From Leptotrichiaceae bacterium (GTDB taxonomy: Bacteria; Fusobacteriota; Fusobacteriia; Fusobacteriales; Leptotrichiaceae): a stretch of DNA of 12,192 nt. Below are positions 1 to 5,627 of this stretch, one piece after another; position 1 is the stretch's first letter; the number at the start of each line of letters is the position of its first letter. The DNA is taken from the NCBI GenBank assembly GCA_030532815.1, contig JAUNKI010000047.1, forward strand, positions 1 through 12,192. The letters are read 5' to 3'. The notes under the pieces are model-generated. The model searched no databases. It was not told the DNA's origin and saw only the letters and a list, made by a program, of their open reading frames with translations. The position numbers and the translations under genes were made by a program.

Positions 1-282
1 CTTTGCTGCATTGTACTCAAGCTTTTCCATCGGTGTCTTAGGTTTTACTTCTTCTGCCGTTTCCTCTTCTACCATTACCGTTTCTTCCGTCATTTCTCCT
101 GAAGTCGCTTTCATTTCCTTTTTCGCTGCTTTTTCAGGTACTTTTTTCTCTTTTACGGGCTTTGACATTTCCTTCTGCTGTTTATAATAGTCTTCCCTTG
201 CTTTTCTTAACACGTCTTTTGCACTATCCGCCATAACCAATGCACTTAATGCAAGTAATCCTGCTATTACCTTCTTTTTCAT
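1..282 (-). CDS. secreted Lys/Glu-rich protein, 3' end outside window
   Basis: The frame is open from an ATG at 282 to the window edge, giving 94 residues of an incomplete protein. It starts with MKKKVIAGLLALSALVMA, a typical Sec signal peptide with likely cleavage after VMA (residue 18). The mature part opens with DSAKDVLRKAREDYYKQQ, followed by a lysine, glutamate and proline-rich stretch (residues 40-85) that looks like a disordered linker. A strong AGGAGG ribosome site lies a few bases upstream of the start. It sits downstream of the FadA-like gene on the same strand, separated by a 248-base spacer. I do not recognise the family. A further FadA-type protein or an outer-membrane protein with a periplasmic linker are both possible, but the diagnostic part is missing. 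It is confidently a gene; the function is unknown. Confidence 0.8.
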   Translation of the reverse strand, partial: MKKKVIAGLLALSALVMADSAKDVLRKAREDYYKQQKEMSKPVKEKKVPEKAAKKEMKATSGEMTEETVMVEEETAEEVKPKTPMEKLEYNAAK

Positions 283-311
283 TTATTTCCTCCTCTTAAA
301 ATTTTCTAAAG

Positions 312-320
312 TGTATAGCA
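312..320 (-). promoter_or_regulatory. candidate extended -10 for the 1-282 gene
   Basis: On the minus strand the bases read TGC TATACA, which fits an extended -10 element (TGn plus a TATAAT-like hexamer) about 30 bases upstream of the ATG at 282. No good -35 is seen at the usual spacing. If this is the promoter, the CTCCG/CGGAG repeats at 384-495 lie upstream of the transcript and not in its leader. Weak evidence. Confidence 0.3.
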
Positions 321-383
321 TCATATAACTTTTCACCTCTATTACTCTTACTAATCCCGTGTCATTACCTTAAATTGACAAAA

Positions 384-495
384 ACTCCGATTTTCCGAAC
401 CCTTATAAGTCCTCGGATACTGCTTAATGCTCAAACTGACCTCTCCGCATTATCGGAGTCGACGTCAAAAGCGGAGACTTCAAAATAGTCGGAGT
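384..495 (-). promoter_or_regulatory. nested CTCCG/CGGAG inverted repeats, terminator- or attenuator-like
   Basis: On the minus strand an ACTCCGAT arm (459-452) can pair over 8 bp with ATCGGAGT (391-384), which is followed at once by TTTTTG. The first arm also overlaps a local hairpin, CTCCG (458-454), loop of six, CGGAG (447-443). A third arm, ACTCCGA at 495-489, can compete for the 390-384 arm over 7 bp. The pairings are mutually exclusive. This is compatible with a terminator for the fadA-like gene, or with an attenuator in the leader of the 1-282 gene. Pairing was found by eye; no folding energies were calculated. Confidence 0.35.
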
Positions 496-530
496 ATGAA
501 GGCAGCAGTAAGCTCTCATGAAACAAAAAA

Positions 531-917
531 CTAATTCATTACTGATAACATTGCTTCAAGTTCACTTATTTTCTGTTCTTTTTCTCTTATCATTTTTGCT
601 ATATTTTTATAATATGTGTCATAATTGTTCAGTACCTGTTTATATTTGTCTCTGAACCATCTTACTTCAGAATCTTTTTTCAGTTTCTCAAATACTTTCT
701 CCTTTCCCTGTTCCTTTGATTTTAAATCTTCCACTTCGGCTTCAAGTTGAGCTTTCTGTGCTTCAAATTCTCTTTTTTTCTGTGCTTCCTTTTCAAGTAA
801 ATCGTTGAATTTGGCTTCTATTGCGTTCAGACTTTCAGCTAAACTTTTCTGTGGTGCAGAATAACTTACCGACGATATCCCAAGTATTCCTACCATTAAA
901 AATAGTACCTTTTTCAT
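531..917 (-). CDS. FadA-family adhesin
   Basis: A 128-residue secreted coiled-coil protein. Residues 1-21 form a Sec signal peptide ending SVSYSA. The mature protein of about 107 residues is almost wholly helical, rich in Glu, Lys and Gln, and lacks Cys and Pro after the first residue. It matches Fusobacterium nucleatum FadA in length and in pattern: an N-terminal helix (SLAESLNAIEAKFNDLL), a charged middle, then VRWFRDKYKQVLNNYDTYY, equivalent to the RFYKSQYQDLASKYED region of FadA, and a final helix. In Fusobacterium, FadA forms a helical hairpin that oligomerises at the cell surface and binds host cadherins. Host binding of this protein is inference only. A GGAGG ribosome site precedes the ATG, and a promoter with an overlapping inverted repeat lies upstream. 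The family assignment is firm; the paralogue class is not. Confidence 0.88.
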   Translation of the reverse strand: MKKVLFLMVGILGISSVSYSAPQKSLAESLNAIEAKFNDLLEKEAQKKREFEAQKAQLEAEVEDLKSKEQGKEKVFEKLKKDSEVRWFRDKYKQVLNNYDTYYKNIAKMIREKEQKISELEAMLSVMN

Positions 918-948
918 ACTTCCTCCTCATTTTATCTTAGATTTTTAC

Positions 949-986
949 ATACAATTTTCTTAGTATTTTCTTATTAAAAATTGTAT
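949..986. repeat. perfect 10-bp inverted repeat over the fadA-like promoter
   Basis: ATACAATTTT at 949-958 is the exact reverse complement of AAAATTGTAT at 977-986, with 18 bases between. The repeat encloses the predicted -10 and covers part of the -35 of the fadA-like gene. The geometry suits a dimeric repressor site or a looped operator. AT-rich DNA yields such matches by chance fairly often, so the regulatory reading is inference. Confidence 0.45.
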
Positions 987-989
987 CAA
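960..989 (-). promoter_or_regulatory. candidate promoter of the fadA-like gene
   Basis: On the minus strand a TTGATA -35 (989-984) is followed after 18 bases by a TACTAA -10 (965-960). The -10 lies about 43 bases upstream of the ATG at 917. The only intervening signal is the GGAGG ribosome site. Confidence 0.45.
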
Positions 990-1201
990 AAAAAAATTCA
1001 AAAAGCAATAAAAAATTTTCATTTCTATAACTTTTTTTAGTATTTTTCAAAAAAATAAATGCATGTACAAACATTTTATATACTTAAATTACTGATTTTC
1101 TTTGAACTACTTTCACTTTCCATAATTCCAACAATTTTAAAACATTATAAAAAAAGCACTTTTTATTTATTTTTTATATAATCTGTTATACTCCAAAAAT
1201 T

Positions 1202-1224
1202 AAAAAAGGACAGTTTAGTGTCCT
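1202..1224 (-). terminator. Rho-independent terminator after the glycosyl hydrolase gene
   Basis: On the minus strand AGGACA, a six-base loop and TGTCCT form a 6-bp stem, immediately followed by TTTTT and then a further AT-rich tract with TTTTT. It begins 27 bases after the stop codon at 1251. This is the clearest terminator in the window and marks the end of the 3998-1251 transcription unit. Confidence 0.8.
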
Positions 1225-1250
1225 CTTTCATTTTAATTATTTGCTTTTTT

Positions 1251-2528
1251 TTAATCATTATAAGGTCCGTTAAGCAATTTCAATGTTACATTTTTCGGAT
1301 TGGGCAGAAGTGATTTATAACTAAAGAAAATACTCCCTTTAATTTCCGAATATCTTCTGTTCAGTCGAACCTGATCCACAAGTTCATCAGGATTGGACCA
1401 GTCTTTTACTTTATAAGCTGCCTGTCCTATATATAAATCCGTATTGGTTTTTTTTGCATATTTACTCCACCATTCTACAAGTATACTGTAATCAGCTGCC
1501 TTAAATCCTCTTACCCAGTAAATCTGAGGAGCAACATAGTCTACCCACCCTTTATCCATCCAATGCAGTATATCTGCATAAAGGTCATCATAATTCTGTA
1601 CTCCCGCCTGTGTTCTTGAGCCTCTCACAGGATCCGTAGACACATTTCTCCATACACCGAAAGGACTTATTCCGAATGAAATATTTTTATTTTCTTTTTT
1701 TATTGACTTATAAAGCTTTTCTATTAATTTATTAATGTTATTTCTTCTCCAGTCGGCTACACTTGAAAATCTTCCTCCGTATTTTCTGTACTGTTCTCTG
1801 TCAGGATATTCCTGTCCTTTGACTTTATAAGGATAAAAATAGTCATCCATATGAACACCGTCTATGTTATATTTTTTTACAACTTCCACTATACTGTCCA
1901 CAACATAGTCATTTACTTCAGGTATGCCGGGATTTAAATACAGTTTTCCTCCGTACATTACAGTCCAGTCAGGTCTTTTATTTCCTATATTGTCACGGGA
2001 AAGCTTTTCTCTTCCTCCTCCCATTGTCAGCCTGTAGGGATTAAACCATGCATGAAATTCTATATTTCTTTTATGGGCTTCTTCAATCATAAATTTTAAC
2101 GGATCATAACCGGGATTTATCCCTTGAGTTCCTGTGAGATATTCGGACCACGGAGAATATTTCGAGGGATAAAAGGCGTCTCCTACAGGTTTTATTTGAA
2201 CAAATACAGCATTCATATTCCATTTTTTTACATTTTCAAGGATAGAAATAAATTCTCTTTTCTGCTCCGCCGTACTTAATCCTTTTTTGGAAGGCCAGTC
2301 AATATTTATTACACTGGCTACCCAAACTCCTCTTAATTCTTTTTTTCCGTTTTTTAAAGTCTGCTTTCGGACTTTAGTATTTGAAAAATTATCATTATTA
2401 TAGCTGTCTATTATTCTTAATATTTCCTCTTCATCCTGAAAATTGTCTGTAATGTATTCAGCATAAAGCTTTCCTGTTCCAAAAATTAAGATTGTAAATA
2501 TTAAGAGCATTTTCAATGTTGCTTTCAC
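1251..2528 (-). CDS. secreted DigH/YngK-like glycosyl hydrolase (GHL10, DUF187)
   Basis: A 425-residue protein with a Sec signal peptide (1-23, ending KLYA, no lipobox Cys). The catalytic barrel begins at ELRGVWVASVINIDWPSKKG (64-83) and continues through NAVFVQIKPVGDAFYPSKYSPWSEYLTGTQG (106-136), FHAWFNPYR (158-166), DGVHMDDYFYPY (223-234) and APQIYW (333-338). These are hallmarks of the GHL10 family (PF02638), which includes Escherichia coli DigH (YddW), an enzyme that cuts peptidoglycan glycan strands lacking stem peptides, and Bacillus YngK. Periplasmic or surface action on cell-wall glycan is therefore likely, though other glycans are possible. The start is GTG at 2528, with AGGAG about seven bases upstream; the ATG at codon 7 lacks a ribosome site. 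It is the last gene of a three-gene unit, 56 bases after the EEP gene and just before a terminator. Confidence 0.88.
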   Translation of the reverse strand: MKATLKMLLIFTILIFGTGKLYAEYITDNFQDEEEILRIIDSYNNDNFSNTKVRKQTLKNGKKELRGVWVASVINIDWPSKKGLSTAEQKREFISILENVKKWNMNAVFVQIKPVGDAFYPSKYSPWSEYLTGTQGINPGYDPLKFMIEEAHKRNIEFHAWFNPYRLTMGGGREKLSRDNIGNKRPDWTVMYGGKLYLNPGIPEVNDYVVDSIVEVVKKYNIDGVHMDDYFYPYKVKGQEYPDREQYRKYGGRFSSVADWRRNNINKLIEKLYKSIKKENKNISFGISPFGVWRNVSTDPVRGSRTQAGVQNYDDLYADILHWMDKGWVDYVAPQIYWVRGFKAADYSILVEWWSKYAKKTNTDLYIGQAAYKVKDWSNPDELVDQVRLNRRYSEIKGSIFFSYKSLLPNPKNVTLKLLNGPYND

Positions 2529-2584
2529 TTTTTTTCTCCTATTCTTTAAAAAATTTAATTTATTATTGCTCGATTTATATCTGA

Positions 2585-3319
2585 TTATTTTGCTATTTCA
2601 AAATCTATAAGTATAGGCAGATGATCCGACAATATAGTCCTGATAACCTCGTATTTTTTCACTTTTATCTGTTTTGAACAAAGGATAAAATCAAGTTCTT
2701 TTTTAGGTGCCCAACTTGGAAATGTAGGTTTTCTATGCAAATTCACATTATACAGTCCTCCCGCCTTTAAAAACAGCTCAATTTCTTCATTCCCCCAGAA
2801 AACATTAAAATCTCCGGCAACAATAAAAGGTTTTTTACAGTTTTCTATGAGCCTATACAGTTGAACAATCTGTTTCAGCCTCGTTTTTCCTCCTAATGCC
2901 AGATGAACTAAAAATATTATGACAGCTCCCGTTTCGATTTCTATTACAAGTTTTTTCATTCCTTCATCCAGATAATGAAATTTCTGTGATTTTGTTTCCA
3001 TTTTGGATAAAAAGGCATTTCCCTGTTTCTTTATCATAGGAACTTTCATATATTTGGAGCTTTCCTCATATTTACTCTGGTATACATAATAGTTTTCCGT
3101 TAATTTCCCGAGAAGCTCAGCCTGATTTATTTCTCCTGTTCTGAAGGAGCCTAAATCAACTTCTACAAGTCCGACTATATCCGGATCATAACTTTTTATA
3201 AATTCTCCTATCCGATAAACATGATCAAGTGACTGTCCGAGATAACCTCTTATATGTTTCAAAGGCTGATTTAAATACTTCCCTGTTCCGTATCTTATAT
3301 TATATAAAAGAAATTTCAT
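2585..3319 (-). CDS. endonuclease/exonuclease/phosphatase-fold hydrolase
   Basis: A 244-residue cytoplasmic protein of the EEP superfamily (DNase I, AP endonuclease and inositol phosphatase fold). Metal-site and catalytic motifs appear in the expected order: N7 in MKFLLYNIRYG, E53 in DIVGLVEVD, H139 in FLVHLALG, D170 and N172 in AGDFN, D210 in ELDFILCS, and SDH at 231-233 near the C-terminus. All key residues are present, so it should be an active Mg-dependent phosphodiesterase or phosphomonoesterase. The substrate cannot be read from the sequence. There is no signal peptide. The start lies four bases after the stop of the methyltransferase gene, whose last codons supply the AGGAAG ribosome site, which suggests translational coupling. 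Confidence 0.87.
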   Translation of the reverse strand: MKFLLYNIRYGTGKYLNQPLKHIRGYLGQSLDHVYRIGEFIKSYDPDIVGLVEVDLGSFRTGEINQAELLGKLTENYYVYQSKYEESSKYMKVPMIKKQGNAFLSKMETKSQKFHYLDEGMKKLVIEIETGAVIIFLVHLALGGKTRLKQIVQLYRLIENCKKPFIVAGDFNVFWGNEEIELFLKAGGLYNVNLHRKPTFPSWAPKKELDFILCSKQIKVKKYEVIRTILSDHLPILIDFEIAK

Positions 3320-3323
3320 AATA

Positions 3324-3998
3324 TTACTTCCTAACCAATCCTACTCCGTCTCCGAAAGGTAACAATACAAAGTTATATCCGCTATTCAGCTTTTCCGTAA
3401 AATTTTTCAGTCTTTTTACTATTGTCCTATACTTTTTCGGAATACTTTTATCTTCTTCAGTCACCAATCCTCTGAACATTATATTATCAATAAATATAAT
3501 ACCGTTTTTATTTAACAGTTCATAACACATTTCAAAAAACTTCATGTATTGACCTTTTGAAGCATCAATAAATATAAAGTCCATCATATTTTTATCATTT
3601 TTTTCCATACTTTGTCCAAGTTTCGGTATTTCTTCCAGTGCATCTCCCAATATTAATCGGCTTTTTTCAAAAACATCCGCTTTTTTAAAATTTTCCACAG
3701 CTTTACCGTATCTTTCGGGATCAATTTCAATAGTTGTAAAACTTCCTCCATTCTCAGCAGCAATTTTCCCGAGAAATATTCCCGAATATCCTGTAGCAGT
3801 ACCTATTTCAAGTATATTACGGGCTTTCATCCCCTGTGCCGTAAATATCATAAAATTAAGTACTTCTCTTGTCACTATCGGTACATTATTTTCCAGACTT
3901 TCCTTTTCTATCTCTTCTATATTTCTGTCGATTATTTTAAATAGACTTTTAGCATAATCTGATGATTTCAAAAAATTTTCTATCATAACTTTTAACAC
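3324..3998 (-). CDS. class I SAM-dependent O-methyltransferase, TrmR-like
   Basis: A protein of about 224 residues with the class I methyltransferase fold of the O-methyltransferase_3 family. It shows motif I LEIGTATGYS (63-72), an acidic SAM-ribose position in IEIDPERY (90-97), FIDASKGQY (143-151) and IDNIMFRGLV (170-179). The DN and MFRGLV pattern resembles Bacillus subtilis TrmR (YrrM), which methylates 5-hydroxyuridine in the tRNA anticodon; caffeoyl-CoA-type methyltransferases share the same fold. TrmR is the best guess, not proven. The start is uncertain. GTG at 3998 has AAGGA only two bases away, while the in-frame ATG at 3986 has the same site about 14 bases away. It is the first gene of the unit ending at 1251. 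Confidence 0.85.
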   Translation of the reverse strand: MLKVMIENFLKSSDYAKSLFKIIDRNIEEIEKESLENNVPIVTREVLNFMIFTAQGMKARNILEIGTATGYSGIFLGKIAAENGGSFTTIEIDPERYGKAVENFKKADVFEKSRLILGDALEEIPKLGQSMEKNDKNMMDFIFIDASKGQYMKFFEMCYELLNKNGIIFIDNIMFRGLVTEEDKSIPKKYRTIVKRLKNFTEKLNSGYNFVLLPFGDGVGLVRK

Positions 3999-4019
3999 AT
4001 TCCTTTTATTTTTATCTTT

Positions 4020-4048
4020 TTATTATCTTTCTATTTTCTTTATTTCAA
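4020..4048 (-). promoter_or_regulatory. candidate promoter of the methyltransferase operon
   Basis: On the minus strand TTGAAA (4048-4043) and TAATAA (4025-4020) are separated by 17 bases. The -10 lies about 21 bases upstream of the GTG at 3998. Spacing is ideal, but in such AT-rich DNA the match is only moderately informative. Confidence 0.4.
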
Positions 4049-4086
4049 ACTTAACTTTTCTCCGTGAGGGCTCATTGCCTCTATAC

Positions 4087-4110
4087 CAAACTTTTTTGGA
4101 AAAAAGTTTG
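4087..4110. terminator. T-run/A-run hairpin, possible bidirectional terminator
   Basis: CAAACTTTTTT at 4087-4097 pairs perfectly over 11 bp with AAAAAAGTTTG at 4100-4110 around a two-base GG centre. It lies just upstream of the candidate promoter of the methyltransferase operon, where it could block read-through. A canonical U-tract after the stem is lacking on both strands, so the terminator role is tentative. Confidence 0.4.
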
Positions 4111-4133
4111 ACAAAAAACTTCCGACTCAAATT

Positions 4134-4229
4134 ATTTCTATCACCATTACAGTTTAACTACACTTTCATTTAAAACCATTTCTTTATTTTTAGTTCCCCT
4201 TCAACATTCAAATTTTACTGCGTGAAAAA
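4134..4229. repeat. direct repeat, copy A
   Basis: These 96 bases match 4408-4505 in the same orientation with five substitutions and one two-base indel. The match starts at ATTTCTATCACCATTACA and ends at ACTGCGTGAAAAA. In this copy the last third is the left arm of the 115-bp palindrome. Confidence 0.85.
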
Positions 4230-4314
4230 TGCAGGGAGTGAGCGTTGTAAAAACATCCTTTTTTGTTTTTACAGCGAACAGGCATTTTTGAGCTTCAGTA
4301 AAATTTGTGTTGAA
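4200..4314. repeat. 115-bp imperfect palindrome (long hairpin)
   Basis: Four paired blocks face each other in order. TTCAACA (4200-4206) pairs with TGTTGAA (4308-4314). CAAATTTTACTG (4209-4220) pairs with CAGTAAAATTTG (4296-4307). AAAAATGC (4225-4232) pairs with GCATTTTT (4282-4289). TGTAAAAACA (4246-4255) pairs with TGTTTTTACA (4264-4273), with a neighbouring CG/CG pair. The loop is eight bases. As RNA from either strand this would form one long, interrupted stem. Confidence 0.8.
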
Positions 4315-4329
4315 TTGTTTTTTTGCCAA

Positions 4330-4349
4330 GCTTTTTTTACAAAAAAAGC
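4330..4349. repeat. T-run/A-run hairpin
   Basis: GCTTTTTTT (4330-4338) pairs with AAAAAAAGC (4341-4349) over 9 bp with a two-base AC centre. It follows the palindrome directly and shares the T-run, AC, A-run design of the hairpin at 4518-4541. Confidence 0.5.
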
Positions 4350-4407
4350 GTGAAATATCCGTTGAAATAATTTGAATGTCGGGATTTTATTTATAATTTA
4401 AGTTTAT

Positions 4408-4505
4408 ATTTCTATCACCATTACAATTTAACTGCACTTCCACTTAAAAAACCATTTCTTTATTTTTAATTCCCCTTCAACATTCAAATTTTACTGCGTG
4501 AAAAA
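4408..4505. repeat. direct repeat, copy B
   Basis: Second copy of the 4134-4229 sequence, 98 bases with an extra AA. It keeps the left arm of the palindrome but not the right arm; after ACTGCGTGAAAAA it runs into the hairpin at 4518. It therefore looks like a truncated partner of copy A or a different insertion of the same repeat. Confidence 0.85.
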
Positions 4506-4517
4506 CTGTTTTTTGAT

Positions 4518-4541
4518 CGAATTTTTTTACAAAAAAGTTCG
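4518..4541 (-). terminator. hairpin just after the platform gene, probable terminator
   Basis: CGAATTTTTTT (4518-4528) pairs with AAAAAAGTTCG (4531-4541), an 11-bp stem with one G-T pair and a two-base centre. It begins seven bases after the true stop codon (4548) of the platform gene on the minus strand. Position suggests termination of that transcript, although the U-run sits inside the stem and not after it. Confidence 0.45.
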
Positions 4542-4547
4542 GAAACA

Positions 4548-5550
4548 TTATAATATCTCCCCCATTTTTAAAACTGGAAGCATTACCGACAACATTATTA
4601 ATCCTACTATTACTGCAATAAATATTATAGACAGCGGTTCAAACATTTTAAGAAACATTCGGACTTTTTCCATTACTCTTTCATAATAAATTTCATATAA
4701 ATTTAAAAAAGCATTGGATCTTTCTCCTGAAAAAACTTAAATTATAAAAAGATTTCCTTATATTTTCACCTTTTTCTATTCTTGTTACAATTTTTCTTAT
4801 TTCACTGTTCAGAAAACTGCTGTCTGAATTTCTACACATTTTAAGTGACTTCAGAAACGGAATTCCGGCACTTGTAAGAAAATACATATTTCCTGTAAAA
4901 TTGAGAACTTTTATATCTTTATATATTTTTCCTGAAATCGGAATACTCAACAATATTTTTTCAAGTTTTCTCTTATTGTGATTTTTTATATGTATAGTTA
5001 TCCAAATTAAAGAAATTAATAAAATTGTCATAATCAAACTGTACTTATTAAAAAATTCGCTGAATTTTACTACAATTTTTGTTATAAAAGGTAGTTGCTG
5101 CCCCATATCCGAATATACGAGTGCAAACTTGGGAACTACAAATTTCAAAAGTACTGTTACAATAATTATAGCTGTAATAATAACCGTAACAGGGTATATA
5201 CTCAATCCTCTTATATCTTTTCTTATTTTTTCCCTAAATCTGTATTTTTCATATAAATTTTTGAAAACTGTTTCAAGGTTTCCGGTCTGCTCTCCTATTT
5301 TTATCAATCCCAGAAATTCCTTGTCCGACACTATTTTTTCAAAGGCTTTATTTAAAGGCCTCCCTTTTTCTATAAGCTTTTTTGCCTGTATTATCTTTTC
5401 TTTAAATTCTCCGTTATAATTTACCGAAACAAGATTAAGAGAATCTAAAAGTTCCACTTTACCTTTTATCAGATAATACATGCTTTTTGTAAAAGACAGT
5501 AAATACCGATCTTTCACTCTGTATTTCTTTCTACCGAAAAAACCGACCAT
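4548..5550 (-). pseudogene. GspF/PilC-type inner-membrane platform protein, frameshifted
   Basis: The frame from the ATG at 5550 (GAGGGG ribosome site) gives 285 residues ending at a TGA at 4693-4695. It contains the first T2SSF domain (about 16-138) with the signature IGEQTGNLETVFKNL (85-99), membrane segments at about 118-138 and 172-189, and the start of the second domain. After LSFF it becomes nonsense. One base shift restores GERSNAFLNLYEIYYERVME and the third membrane segment PLSIIFIAVIVGLIMLSVML, ending KMGEIL at 4548. GERSNAFLNLYE is the second-domain counterpart of GEQTGNLETVFKNLYE. The shift maps to a run of six A (plus strand) at 4730-4735; five would give an intact 333-residue protein. 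GspF/PilC anchors type II secretion or type IV pilus assembly. Whether this is a real mutation, a sequencing indel or slippage is open. The N-terminal extension of many GspF proteins is absent. Confidence 0.85.
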
Positions 5551-5627
5551 ATTAATCCCCTCTTTAATAATATTCTGTTTACTCCCCTTTTCATTATTTT
5601 TTTATACTTTGTATTTTTGGATATTTT

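Larger units (their letters stand above)
918..1250. other. gene-free spacer upstream of the fadA-like gene
   Basis: These 333 bases are very AT-rich and contain no credible coding frame. The left part holds the ribosome site, promoter and inverted repeat of the fadA-like gene. The right part holds the terminator of the glycosyl hydrolase operon. I see nothing recognisable in roughly 990-1195 apart from A and T runs. Confidence 0.7.
4122..4382. repeat. 261-bp unit bounded by inverted repeats
   Basis: CCGACTCAAATTATTTC at 4122-4138 is matched in inverted orientation by GAAATAATTTG-AAT-GTCGG at 4364-4382. The match is 11 bp perfect, then T-A, a two-base bulge and five more pairs. The unit contains direct-repeat copy A and the 115-bp palindrome. 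The arrangement resembles a small non-autonomous element (MITE-like) or a folded intergenic repeat. No target-site duplication is evident. Confidence 0.4.
3999..4547. other. gene-free, repeat-built intergenic region
   Basis: These 549 bases separate the broken platform gene from the methyltransferase operon. They hold a candidate promoter (4020-4048), a GAGG/CCTC hairpin near 4065-4080, three hairpins made of T-runs and A-runs (4087, 4330, 4518), a ~97-bp sequence present twice in the same orientation, and a 115-bp imperfect palindrome. A short plus-strand frame that begins at 4498 is antisense to the real platform C-terminus and is not a gene. No transposase or RNA gene is recognisable. Confidence 0.75.

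Noticed and set aside
918..1195. Small RNA or riboswitch upstream of the adhesin gene
   Set aside because: Apart from the promoter and the 10-bp inverted repeat, the spacer is A/T-run DNA with no GC-containing stems.
4122..4382. Insertion sequence or CRISPR
   Set aside because: No transposase frame is present, and there are only two diverged copies of a long repeat without regularly spaced short repeats. A MITE-like or REP-like unit remains possible.
4480..4552. Minus-strand 23-codon frame starting at the ATG that overlaps the platform stop (TAATG)
   Set aside because: It runs straight through the terminator-like hairpin and into repeat copy B, with no ribosome site of its own beyond the overlap.
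4498..4686. Plus-strand open frame of 62 codons
   Set aside because: It is antisense to the shifted-frame C-terminus of the platform gene, which has a clear family match, and it starts within the repeat copy B. No ribosome site.
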